Position numbers and translations under genes: made by a program
Assembly (NCBI RefSeq): GCF_904846185.1
Contig: NZ_CAJGZQ010000003.1
Span: forward strand, 62,001 to 126,000
Reading direction: 5' to 3'
DNA from: Psychrobacter immobilis
GTDB lineage: Bacteria > Pseudomonadota > Gammaproteobacteria > Pseudomonadales > Moraxellaceae
Length of the DNA stretch: 64,000 nucleotides
The notes under the pieces: model-generated
The model's input: the letters and a program-made list of their open reading frames with translations, nothing else
What the model was told of the DNA's origin: nothing
Databases searched by the model: none
Shown here: positions 56,887-64,000 of the stretch, piece after piece
Layout: each line of letters starts with the position of its first letter
Numbering within the stretch: position 1 is the stretch's first letter

Positions 56887-57615
56887 TTACCTCATTCCTA
56901 GGAATTTTTTGATCGCACCATAAAATTTATTAGGTTTTTTCTCATTTACGGTTTGCTCATGTATCGGTGCTGCCTCTGTGACACTCAATAAACCTAAACG
57001 ATCAAACTCTCTGATAATCTGTGTGACTTGATGATGGCTGCCAAAATCACCACTGTCCGCTAGTGCATTAAACGAATAAGGCTTTTTAGTCAATTTGATA
57101 CACAGGTTCATAATCATTTGCGGCTGGCTTTCATTGTTGAGATCAGGCCATGCCAGCAATCTTAAATCCTTACCTTCATAATACTTTTCAGGCACCGTAT
57201 CAGATTTTTTTATATCAATAAACGGTTGAATACGTCTTTGTTGATACTCATTAAAGCTGTTTAACACAGCGCTATTATTCTCAATGAACGCATTAAAAAA
57301 GTTGCCTTGATCCACAAAATCGAACACGCTCACAGCCCAATTATTAAAGCTGCGTTTGATCACGCGCACATCCAGAAACACCCAAAGATCTTCATGTCTA
57401 GGATCAGAAGCTATCTTACTCATTAACTTGTCTACTTCCAGATAAGGGCCTTCTAGCACTTGCAGATACTGACCGTCACGGTAAGAGATGATACCCGTAA
57501 TTTGCGATTTTGGATTATGCTTACGAGAGACGCTAACGATGTCTGATAACCCAGTAGGCATTCGAATAGTGCGATCACTGATAGGCACTCTACTGACGTA
57601 TGCAATACACTTCAT
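56887..57615 (-). CDS. BLUF blue-light photoreceptor with C-terminal winged-helix-like domain
   Basis: BLUF domains bind FAD and switch in blue light through a Tyr-Gln-flavin hydrogen-bond network. The N-terminal domain (about 1-98) has Y6 (CIAYVS), N34 ([15 protein letters not shown]), Q52 (YLQVLEG), DPRH (71-74) and W93 (NWAV). The Met usually two residues after the Trp is Val (V95). A linker leads to a second domain at about 165-213 ([26 protein letters not shown]) with a winged-helix look, perhaps related to the DUF742 part of Streptomyces conservons; this is inferred. A basic helix ends the protein ([11 protein letters not shown]). It shares a strand with both Roadblock genes and the GTPase. 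Confidence 0.88.
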   Translation of the reverse strand: MKCIAYVSRVPISDRTIRMPTGLSDIVSVSRKHNPKSQITGIISYRDGQYLQVLEGPYLEVDKLMSKIASDPRHEDLWVFLDVRVIKRSFNNWAVSVFDFVDQGNFFNAFIENNSAVLNSFNEYQQRRIQPFIDIKKSDTVPEKYYEGKDLRLLAWPDLNNESQPQMIMNLCIKLTKKPYSFNALADSGDFGSHHQVTQIIREFDRLGLLSVTEAAPIHEQTVNEKKPNKFYGAIKKFLGMR

Positions 57616-57680
57616 TTTGCCACCACTTGATAAAACGGCTCACGCTCGTTAAGTTATTCCTACTGCTTATAAAATAATAA

Positions 57681-57760
57681 TTCGCTATGTACAGTACGTA
57701 CATAGTGAATTTGACCTTGTTGCCAGTCTTGTCTTATTTAAGGCGCGATAAGCAACAAGG
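57681..57760. promoter_or_regulatory. Two inverted repeats between the first Roadblock gene and the BLUF gene
   Basis: A 29-base imperfect palindrome at 57681-57709 has perfect CTATGTAC/GTACATAG arms. A second repeat, CCTTGTTGC/GCAACAAGG (perfect, 9 bp), spans 57715-57760 with a 28-base loop. No T tract follows either, so they do not look like simple terminators. An operator, attenuator or mRNA-processing role is possible. Confidence 0.45.
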
Positions 57761-57803
57761 AGAGTTTGATAAATCACTCATTTTTTGAACACGACCAACC
57801 GAA

Positions 57804-58163
57804 TTATACTTCTAGTTTATTTTCTACCGATTGTACCTTACGGCGGGCTAATGCAAGATTGGCTTTTGATTTATCAAGCACCAAATAAATAAACAAGTCT
57901 TCATGCTTGGCTGTAGGACGGATGATGTGCAGTTGAGACTCCAAGGTGATCAACATATCTTCGATTTCACCTTTGATATCTAGTGATTTCATCGTTGCGA
58001 CCTTCGCCTTTACCACTTGCGAGTTACCTGCTGCTGCAAGTTCTAAGTCAACGCCGCCGCCAGCCATACCAAGTACCATGCCTGACATATAGTCGACGAT
58101 ACAGCCACCCATTGCACCATCAAGATTCATTAATTCTTGTAACGACTCATCGATATTTGACAT
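57804..58163 (-). CDS. Roadblock/LC7-domain protein, first gene of the BLUF-GTPase operon
   Basis: The 119-residue protein has the Roadblock fold pattern: helix SLQELMNLDGAMGGCIVDYMSGMVLGMAGGG, a helix-rich middle (ELAAAGNSQVVKAKVATMKSL), strands EDMLITLESQLHIIRP and FIYLVLDKSKANLALARRK. Such proteins act as MglB-type GTPase regulators. AGGA precedes the ATG. It is the promoter-proximal gene, 188 bases upstream of the BLUF gene, with two inverted repeats in the gap. Confidence 0.85.
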   Translation of the reverse strand: MSNIDESLQELMNLDGAMGGCIVDYMSGMVLGMAGGGVDLELAAAGNSQVVKAKVATMKSLDIKGEIEDMLITLESQLHIIRPTAKHEDLFIYLVLDKSKANLALARRKVQSVENKLEV

Positions 58164-58594
58164 ACTTTTTCCTATTTATCTGATTGTATTTGAATGAAGT
58201 CATTCCATCACAGAAGTGCCTTCGTAATTTAAAGGTATGAAGCTAAATTTAGCTTATTATTTACTCTTTTTATTATTAGTATATCTTAACATACACCTAA
58301 AACTTATAAGATAATTATAACAATAAAATATCAATAACTAAGTATGTTTTTTGGTAAAAACGATATAGTCTATTGATAAACAAAGTCTACATACCGTAGC
58401 GGTGGTCATTATACTCCATATATTAGACTCGATGACGCTTGCCCCTAACCACTCATGAACAAAAAACGACCGTTGGGTAGGAAAAAATAAAAACATCGAA
58501 TAGTCATGCGGATTTAAAGTTCAAAACCCCCACTCTTGACACTAAAATGCCATTGATCGTTGAATCACTCCAAGCAAAAAAACAAGGAAAAACG
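58164..58594. other. Divergent 430-bp spacer between the photoreceptor operon and the amidohydrolase gene
   Basis: AT-rich near the operon and richer in G+C near 58390-58450. Besides the -10-like element listed above I see no gene, repeat or clear operator. Confidence 0.35.
58314..58322 (-). promoter_or_regulatory. Candidate extended -10 promoter of the Roadblock-BLUF-GTPase operon
   Basis: On the minus strand TGTTATAAT is a perfect extended -10. No good -35 is seen. A start near 58306 would give a leader of about 140 bases. Confidence 0.35.
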
Positions 58595-59830
58595 ATGTCC
58601 GATTTACTTATAAAAAATGCCCAATTACCCAATCATAAAAACTTGGTCAATATCAGTATAAGCGGCGCTTATATTGAGAGCATTGACGATGTTGCGGAAA
58701 AAACTGAACGTGATGATGCGCCAAAAGCAATTTACGATGCTAAAGGTTACTTTGTCTGTACAGGATTCTATGAGAGCCACATTCACCTTGATAAAGCCTG
58801 CATCCTTGATCGCTGTACTATAGAGCAAGGTGATTTAAACGAGGCTGTTGAAGAAACAGGTAAGGCTAAAAAGGATTTTACAGAAGTAGATGTGTTTAAT
58901 CGTGCTTCACGAGTGATTGAGATGGCGATTAAAAAAGGCACCGTTGGTCTGCGCACCTTTGTTGAAACAGATTCAAAAACAGAGATGCGTGCCTTTAATG
59001 CCATCAAAAAAGCCCGCGACACCTATGCATTTGCCATCGATATAGAGATTTGCGCCTTTGCGCAATCAGGATTGACCAATGACCTGCATACTCATGAGCT
59101 ACTTAAACTGGCATTGTCACAGGGCGCTGATTTGGTTGGTGGTTGCCCATACAAAGATGAGAATCCTCACAAGCATATTGAAATGGTGTTTGACTTGGCT
59201 GAGCAGTTTGACGTCGATGTTGATTTTCATCTGGATTTTGATCTGGATCCACAAGGCTCGAGCATTCCAAAATTGGTTGAAGAAACCATCAAGCGCCATT
59301 ATCAAGGTCGCGTGTCTATTGGTCATGTGACTAAATTATCGGCGATGGACAAAGACAAGCGTATAGAAATGGCTGCCTTACTGAAATTCGCTGACATTAC
59401 CTTGACAGTGTTACCAGCCACCGACATATTTTTGAATGGACGTAATTATGAGGCGCTCATTCCTAGAGGCATGGTCAACGCCAATGAGCTATTAGCAATG
59501 GGCATCAATACGACTATTTCTAGTAATAATATTTTAAATGCTTTCACGCCTTACGGTGATGCCTCACTAATTAGAATGGCAAATATGTATGCCAATATCA
59601 CTCAATTAGCAAAAGATGAGCAGATAGCGGAGGTATTCGATATGATTAGCAAAAATGCAGCGAAGCTTTTGTCACGGCAAACGGAGATTAAAGTAGGAGC
59701 ACTGGCTACCCTAGTCATATTAGAAGCGAAAGACGCGGTAGAAGCGATTAGAATCAATTCGCAAGCCATCGCAGGCTTTAAGCATGGCAAGCAAAATTTT
59801 TGCAATGAGGTCGCCCATATTTGCTTTTAA
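58595..59830 (+). CDS. Cytosine-deaminase-like amidohydrolase
   Basis: The 411-residue protein is a metal-dependent amidohydrolase of the CodA/AtzC group, with SHIHLDKACI at the first metal site, DVDFHLDFDLDP, RVSIGHVTKLSAMD and the C-terminal composite domain. Where E. coli CodA has GHDD with the catalytic Asp, this protein reads SSNNILNAFTPYGD: Asp is Asn. Such an NN form may be clade-wide, so loss of activity is not certain. AAGGA lies 6 bases before the ATG at 58595; a longer frame from 58547 is unlikely. A strong terminator follows. Confidence 0.78.
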   Translation: MSDLLIKNAQLPNHKNLVNISISGAYIESIDDVAEKTERDDAPKAIYDAKGYFVCTGFYESHIHLDKACILDRCTIEQGDLNEAVEETGKAKKDFTEVDVFNRASRVIEMAIKKGTVGLRTFVETDSKTEMRAFNAIKKARDTYAFAIDIEICAFAQSGLTNDLHTHELLKLALSQGADLVGGCPYKDENPHKHIEMVFDLAEQFDVDVDFHLDFDLDPQGSSIPKLVEETIKRHYQGRVSIGHVTKLSAMDKDKRIEMAALLKFADITLTVLPATDIFLNGRNYEALIPRGMVNANELLAMGINTTISSNNILNAFTPYGDASLIRMANMYANITQLAKDEQIAEVFDMISKNAAKLLSRQTEIKVGALATLVILEAKDAVEAIRINSQAIAGFKHGKQNFCNEVAHICF

Positions 59831-59938
59831 TAACTTGAGTAACTTGAATACTCTTTAATTGAGTACATTCAGTCAATTGAAAGATACAGCCTATCAATGC
59901 GCCAGCACCTTTATCATGAAACATAGGCTTAAAACGAT

Positions 59939-59975
59939 AAAAGCGTCACCCAACTATACATTGGATGACGCTTTT
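59939..59975. terminator. Bidirectional terminator between the amidohydrolase and SDR genes
   Basis: AAAAGCGTCA and TGACGCTTTT pair perfectly; an inner CCAA/TTGG extends the stem. It lies 108 bases past the amidohydrolase stop and 70 bases past the stop of the convergent SDR gene. Confidence 0.8.
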
Positions 59976-60045
59976 CATAACGGTTTTTTTACTATTTACT
60001 ATAGCATTAACATCATGGTTTAAATACTTTTATATGCAGATAAGC

Positions 60046-60837
60046 TTAGTCCAAGGTTTGCACACCGCCGCCATTCACAAATATGGTTTGACCACTGACC
60101 CACTCAGATAGTGGTGCGGCAAAGTACAGCATAGCACCAGCGATATCATCAGCTTCACCCAAACGTTGAATCGGCGTATGCTCTAGCATTTTCTTTTCGA
60201 TTTCTGGTGTTAGTACAGTTTTTAACGCATCAGTACGCGTTGCACCAGGGCCAACCGCGTTGACGCGTACCTCAGGGCCAAAATCATGTGCCAAGTTCGC
60301 CACCATATGATTGACAGCCGCTTTTGATCCCGCATAACCACTCATTTTCGGGCTTTTATTGATACTCGACATCGAAGTGGTAAATACAATCGAGCCATAA
60401 CCCGACGCTTTCATGTGTGGCACGCATAATTGAGACAAGCGCCAGCAACTAAAAACATTCAACTCAAAGTCACGGCGAATATCATCGACCGATGCTGTGG
60501 CTGGGTTTTCACGACCACCGCCGCCGCCACCAGCATTATTGATTAAAATATTCACAGTGCCAAATTCAGCGACGACCTTATCTACCATAGCGACCAAATC
60601 TTCATCTTTTAAGATATTACATTCGACTGCCAAGCCTTTTACACCATAAGCTTCGATATCCTTGACCGCAGCCTTTGCGTCTTCTAATTTTAAATCAGCA
60701 ACAGCGATATTTGCCCCAGCTTGTGCTAGACGTAACGCCGTTGCTTTACCAATACCATTTGCACCACCCGTCACAATTGCGGTTTTTCCTGACAGATCAA
60801 ATAATTCATTAAATGCTCTATGTTTGAATTCTTGCAT
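60046..60837 (-). CDS. HdhA-like short-chain dehydrogenase/reductase
   Basis: The 263-residue classical SDR has TGGANGIG for NAD(P), LINNAGGGG, a catalytic Ser in TTSMSS and Tyr/Lys in YAGSK. The regions NAVGPGATRTDALK, EHTPIQRLGEADDIAGA, WVSGQT and the ending GGGVQTLD track E. coli 7-alpha-hydroxysteroid dehydrogenase (HdhA) closely. In Psychrobacter the substrate is more likely an unrelated hydroxy compound. AAGGA lies 6 bases before the ATG. Confidence 0.82.
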   Translation of the reverse strand: MQEFKHRAFNELFDLSGKTAIVTGGANGIGKATALRLAQAGANIAVADLKLEDAKAAVKDIEAYGVKGLAVECNILKDEDLVAMVDKVVAEFGTVNILINNAGGGGGGRENPATASVDDIRRDFELNVFSCWRLSQLCVPHMKASGYGSIVFTTSMSSINKSPKMSGYAGSKAAVNHMVANLAHDFGPEVRVNAVGPGATRTDALKTVLTPEIEKKMLEHTPIQRLGEADDIAGAMLYFAAPLSEWVSGQTIFVNGGGVQTLD

Positions 60838-61078
60838 AATTATTCCTTATTATCATCATGTTTATAGATGGATTATTTGTTGTTATATTCGTTTAAACGA
60901 TCTATATAATTATGCGTGATTAAACTGAGGCTAATGTGTCAAATTGACCACCTTTTGTAACTTAGTTTTGGCGCTACAACTTTTAGTAATCTATGTCGTG
61001 AATTCCGTCGATAGTAGCTTGGAATGTCATCGAAATATTCTTAAGAAACAATGACAACCCTTAAAATCAGGACAAAAA

Positions 61079-61104
61079 AAAGCCTCACAATAAAGTGAGG
61101 CTTT
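61079..61104 (-). terminator. Terminator of tRNA-Gly
   Basis: AAAGCCTCAC pairs perfectly with GTGAGGCTTT around six bases; T tract on the minus strand. Confidence 0.85.
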
Positions 61105-61125
61105 GATGCTTTTTCAAGCCATATT

Positions 61126-61200
61126 TGGAGCGGGAAAAGAGATTCGAACTCTCGACCCCAACCTTGGCAAGGTTATGCTCTACCACTGAGCTATTCCCGC
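61126..61200 (-). tRNA. tRNA-Gly (anticodon GCC), CCA encoded
   Basis: The minus strand folds into a complete cloverleaf: acceptor GCGGGAA/TTCCCGC, D-arm with AGCTCAGTGGTAGAGC, anticodon loop CTTGCCAAG with GCC, T-loop GTTCGAATC, discriminator T and genomic CCA. It is a lone tRNA with its own promoter and terminator. Confidence 0.97.
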
Positions 61201-61253
61201 TGATTATCGAATTGTAGTGTTGTTAACAACAACTCCGTCTCGATAGGCTGGCT

Positions 61254-61281
61254 ATTCTATCAGATATTCTAACCCTGTCAA
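61254..61281 (-). promoter_or_regulatory. Sigma-70 promoter of tRNA-Gly
   Basis: On the minus strand a perfect TTGACA is followed after 16 bases by TAGAAT (5/6). It lies about 55 bases upstream of the tRNA. A perfect palindrome GTTGTTAACAAC falls in the leader. Confidence 0.8.
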
Positions 61282-61853
61282 CCTCATTTTTAACGTTTAT
61301 TTCCAATATTATGTCTTTAACTCGCTATTTATTGATGTAATTATCATAAATAATTGATTTAGCGATAATTATTTATTTTAAATAATATCAATTATTTTTC
61401 ACAATAATGTTAGAAATCTAAAGCTCTGTCCTTGTAGGTAGTATCTCATTGCCTATGAGACTATTTTTTGACTGAGATTTATGCCGCCTATCAAGTTTAT
61501 AGACGTTAGTATCGAAAAATAGATTTGTTGGTGTCAACGTCCCTCTCACTTACAATCCTACGTTGTATTGTTACTTTTCCTGCATTGGTTTTGCCTTAGT
61601 AACATTATTATACTTATGCCTAATGACAGTTCGGGTAAAATTTTACTGTTGAGGTCACGTAGCAAGCATAGGTAGAACATTAATAAAAAATTGCCTTACT
61701 TGCTGCTTTGACTCTTTATTCCACAAAAAATTTAATACGAGTCATTTGAACGATAATTGTTTCAACGATAATCACTTTAACGACAACCGCTTTATTATTA
61801 ATAGCCGCTTTGTTTTATTTTATTTTTTATCATTTACAGTGAGGATGTTTATT
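61282..61853. other. Spacer between tRNA-Gly and the M48 gene
   Basis: About 570 AT-rich bases. It includes a 15-bp tandem repeat array at 61748-61807. A long upstream frame (from 61746) reads through the repeat and is not counted as coding. No other gene or RNA is supported. Confidence 0.4.
61748..61807. repeat. Four-unit imperfect 15-bp tandem repeat upstream of the M48 gene
   Basis: GAACGATAATTGTTT, CAACGATAATCACTT, TAACGACAACCGCTT and TATTATTAATAGCCG run without gaps. The array ends about 46 bases before the chosen start codon. Confidence 0.8.
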
Positions 61854-62666
61854 ATGAAAAAATTACTGACCAGCACCGTGATGGCCGCTTCATTGTCGGC
61901 ACTAGCACTGACAGGTTGTACCAGCACCACCAGTACTGGTGCCGTTGGCGTTGACCGTCAGCAGCTATTACTGGTTTCTAGTGAGCAAGTTTTGCAGCTG
62001 TCTGCACAGAGTTATGCCAAAACGTTGCAAGAAGCAAAAGCGCGCGGCGTGCTAGATACCAATAAGGCTCAGCTTAATCGCTTAAAGAACATCGCTAATC
62101 GTTTGGTCGGTCAGGTCGGTGTCTACCGTCCAGATGCGGCGAAATGGCAATGGGAAGTGCATACGATCAAATCTAATGAGCTGAATGCCTTTGTGGTACC
62201 AGGTGGTAAAATCATGTTTTACTCGGGTATCATTGACCGCCTGAATCTCACGGATGACGAGATTGCGGCTATTATGGGTCATGAGATGTCACATGCGCTG
62301 CGTGAGCACTCACGTGAACGTCTCTCACGTCAATATGCGACACAGACTGGTATCGGCGTGGCTGCTAGTATATTTGGACTGTCACAAGGTCAAGCTGAAC
62401 TAGCAAACGTTGCTGGGGATTTGGGACTGAGCCGTCCGCACAGTCGTACACAAGAAGCTGAAGCCGATCAAATTGGTTTAGAGTTAATGGCACGTGCTGG
62501 CTATAACCCGCAAGCAGCGGTTACCTTATGGCAAAAAATGCAAAGCGCGAGCCAAGGTGAGCCACCACAGTTCTTAAGCACTCACCCGACCAGCAGCAAT
62601 CGTATTGCTCAATTGCAATCGTTAATGCCTAAAGTGATGCCGCTTTATCAAAAAGCGCGTCGCTAA
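61854..62666 (+). CDS. M48-family metalloprotease lipoprotein (LoiP/YggG-like)
   Basis: The 270-residue protein has a lipoprotein signal (MKKLLTSTVMAASLSALALT, lipobox LTGC) followed by the M48 catalytic domain with HEMSH in IMGHEMSHALREHS and the third zinc ligand region EAEADQIG. These periplasmic proteases act on envelope proteins in stress. GAGG precedes the ATG at 61854; the frame extending to 61746 only adds the tandem repeat. A strong terminator follows. Confidence 0.9.
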   Translation: MKKLLTSTVMAASLSALALTGCTSTTSTGAVGVDRQQLLLVSSEQVLQLSAQSYAKTLQEAKARGVLDTNKAQLNRLKNIANRLVGQVGVYRPDAAKWQWEVHTIKSNELNAFVVPGGKIMFYSGIIDRLNLTDDEIAAIMGHEMSHALREHSRERLSRQYATQTGIGVAASIFGLSQGQAELANVAGDLGLSRPHSRTQEAEADQIGLELMARAGYNPQAAVTLWQKMQSASQGEPPQFLSTHPTSSNRIAQLQSLMPKVMPLYQKARR

Positions 62667-62701
62667 CGAGATTGTTAGATTTCATGCTTTGAGTAAATGG
62701 C

Positions 62702-62733
62702 TGTTACTTATAATGATTGTTACTTATAAAAGC
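62702..62733. repeat. Two-copy 16-bp tandem duplication
   Basis: TGTTACTTATAATGAT and TGTTACTTATAAAAGC are adjacent, just before the M48 terminator. Confidence 0.65.
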
Positions 62734-62767
62734 AGAGTACATGTTATAAATTGTGCTCTGCTTTTTT
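62728..62767 (+). terminator. Terminator of the M48 gene
   Basis: AAAGCAGAG pairs with CTCTGCTTT across a long loop, followed by Ts. Confidence 0.7.
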
Positions 62768-62947
62768 ATGCTGATAGCTAACAGATACCGCTACTTGCCA
62801 TGACTGGCTATTATTTATCGTCATTAAAGACAGTATGTTAAAAAGAATATCTTTCATTGCTATATTTTTTAAAAACAGGATAGCTCAAAAGTTTAATCGC
62901 TTACAGGCACACGCCACTTAATAGCAGGCTTTACCGCTAATAGCGTC

Positions 62948-62956
62948 TGCTATAAT
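62948..62956 (+). promoter_or_regulatory. Candidate extended -10 of the bolA-like gene
   Basis: TGCTATAAT is a perfect extended -10, with only a weak -35 (CTTTAC, 62929-62934). It predicts a start near 62963 and a leader of about 72 bases. Confidence 0.45.
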
Positions 62957-63034
62957 GGGCATTATTTGCAATTCACAAATTGCTAAGTATGATACCGCCA
63001 AGTACTATTAGGCAAAATATATGGAAAGATCATT

Positions 63035-63358
63035 ATGAGTAAAACACCGACCGCTGATGCGCTCAATGCTGAGCTACAAGCGTTGCAGCCGCAACATATA
63101 GAATTGTTGAATGAGTCAATGAATCATTCTGGCTATTTTGATGGTAAAGAAAGCCATTTTAAGCTTACGATTGTTAGTGATGCTTTTGAAGGCAAAAGAT
63201 TGGTCGCACGGCATCAGCTTGTATATGGAATGGCAAACTCCTTATTAACCTCGCAAGGCGGTCAAATTCATGCTTTAGCGATTCATGCTTACACCCCAAT
63301 AGAATGGCAAGGTCAAAGCCCTGATAGTCCGTTATGTGCTGGACAAAACAAGGGCTAA
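63035..63358 (+). CDS. bolA: BolA-family protein
   Basis: BolA proteins form [2Fe-2S] complexes with monothiol glutaredoxins and affect cell shape and stress responses. The 107-residue protein shows HIELLNESMNHSGYFDGKESHFKLTIVSD, the helix RLVARHQLVYGMAN and the conserved HALAIHAYTPIEW. The first His region (NHSGY) and C-terminal HALAIHAYTP are the family signature. GGAAAG precedes the ATG. A SirB2-like gene follows 92 bases later. Confidence 0.9.
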   Translation: MSKTPTADALNAELQALQPQHIELLNESMNHSGYFDGKESHFKLTIVSDAFEGKRLVARHQLVYGMANSLLTSQGGQIHALAIHAYTPIEWQGQSPDSPLCAGQNKG

Positions 63359-63450
63359 TAACGAACTATTGCGAAGGTAGGGCTTTCCATACCATAATTA
63401 TATGTAACCATTAAGCGCTGAAACTGCACCTTTAAAGGAAATAATATCTC

Positions 63451-63810
63451 ATGAAACATCTACACATGCTCATGGCTGTATTGCTCATTGCCCTATTTTT
63501 ATATCAGAGCTATTTGGTATTAAGCTCAAACAAGCAAGCGCCACGCGTGGTTAAAATCTCTTCGCACGTTCTCTATGCCCTCATTATTGTGTCAGGGGCA
63601 GTCATGCTAATGCAGCTGATGAGTGCCAATGCACCCATACAATGGGTATTTGCAAAAGTAATCTTACTCGTTGCGGCTATCAGTGCCAGTATCAAAGCGT
63701 TTAATAACCACGCCACATCTAGTCAAAGAAAGACCGGTATTCTTATTGCTGGAGCGGCATATGTGGGCATTGTGGTACTAGCCTTTGCTAAACCTGGTAA
63801 CTTATTTTAA
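63451..63810 (+). CDS. SirB2-family membrane protein
   Basis: The 119-residue protein has four hydrophobic segments and the family features MKHLHMLMAVLLIALFLYQ, VVKISSHVLYALIIVSG and IQWVFAKVILLVAA. SirB2 was named for invasion-gene regulation in Salmonella, but it is widespread in non-pathogens and its function is unclear. It may be cotranscribed with bolA. Confidence 0.85.
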   Translation: MKHLHMLMAVLLIALFLYQSYLVLSSNKQAPRVVKISSHVLYALIIVSGAVMLMQLMSANAPIQWVFAKVILLVAAISASIKAFNNHATSSQRKTGILIAGAAYVGIVVLAFAKPGNLF

Positions 63811-63957
63811 TAAACATATGACATTTTTATTGCACAAATACTTATATTACCAGCATTGAAAATATTTAATAAGTGCTATATTTTCAATATCTTAATCCCA
63901 TTATTTTTGCTATCTTACATAAATACAATCGCCTCAATCTAGCCTAATGGAGCCACT

Positions 63958-64000
63958 ATGAAAACTCTTACTGCAGCGACACTACTGGCGACAGCTGGCA
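63958..64000 (+). CDS. Start of an exported protein gene, cut by the window end
   Basis: An ATG preceded by GGAG (5-base spacing) begins MKTLTAATLLATAG, the start of a signal peptide. Only 14 residues are visible, so no product can be named. Confidence 0.6.
   Translation, partial: MKTLTAATLLATAG

Noticed and set aside
1..64000. CRISPR arrays, prophages, toxin-antitoxin pairs and restriction systems
   Set aside because: No regularly spaced identical repeats, phage structural genes, integrases or restriction enzymes were seen. The YgfX-like gene belongs to a family once described as toxin-like but is placed as an SdhE partner.

Overview
The window looks like a chromosomal segment of a Psychrobacter-type gammaproteobacterium (Moraxellaceae). 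This rests on moderate G+C, AT-rich intergenic DNA, Moraxellaceae-like proteins throughout, and the neighbourhoods rlmE/yhbY, murG-murC-ddl-ftsQ-ftsA-ftsZ-lpxC and ampD-murJ-ribF. It is almost entirely core genome. I found no prophage, intact insertion sequence, integron or CRISPR array.

Layout. 1-0.7 kb: AT-rich leader with DnaA-box-like sequences. 0.7-3 kb: recA-recX. 3-6.3 kb: a DASS-family anion symporter, a YidB-like protein and a YgfX-like protein. 6.3-11.3 kb: sdhE, folP, ftsH and rlmE (minus) facing yhbY (plus). 11.5-14 kb: a DOMON-like protein, a secreted CHAP hydrolase and a DUF721/DciA-like protein. 14.2-23.4 kb: the end of the division/cell-wall cluster, read on the minus strand (murG, murC, ddl, ftsQ, ftsA, ftsZ, lpxC). 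23.7-29.6 kb: gshB, pyrE, an orphan gene, an SDR-like oxidoreductase and a DUF4105 envelope protein. 29.9-34.9 kb: ampD, murJ, a lipoprotein, a GNAT enzyme (minus) and ribF. 35-42 kb: DUF2789, mdh, a degenerate RNase T2-like secreted protein, slt and miaB. 42-51.4 kb: a low-GC GNAT gene, a LysE exporter, argE, a deaminase, a YgfB-like protein, a coiled-coil protein and zapA, a PP0621-like protein and glyQS. 51.7-55 kb: PspC-like, nadR-pnuC and an Mpo1-like protein. 55.4-58.2 kb: a LysR relic and a four-gene light-sensor/GTPase/Roadblock operon. 58.6-64 kb: an amidohydrolase, an SDR, tRNA-Gly(GCC), an M48 lipoprotein, bolA, a SirB2-like gene and a truncated exported-protein gene.

How genes work together. 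Envelope growth and division dominate: MurG, MurC, Ddl and MurJ build and flip lipid II; FtsQ, FtsA, FtsZ and ZapA divide the cell; LpxC commits lipid A; FtsH is the protease that controls LpxC in relatives; AmpD, Slt and the CHAP protein turn over peptidoglycan. NadR-PnuC import and phosphorylate nicotinamide riboside. SdhE flavinylates succinate dehydrogenase, with RibF supplying FAD.

The most interesting locus is 55924-58163 (minus): Roadblock - BLUF photoreceptor with a winged-helix-like tail - Ras-like GTPase - Roadblock. It resembles a light-input version of an MglA/MglB or Streptomyces conservon module. Other points worth checking are a secreted RNase T2 homologue without its catalytic residues, a NadR whose adenylyltransferase motifs look broken, an FtsA with an eroded first nucleotide motif, and short imperfect tandem duplications (13-20 bp) in many intergenic regions.
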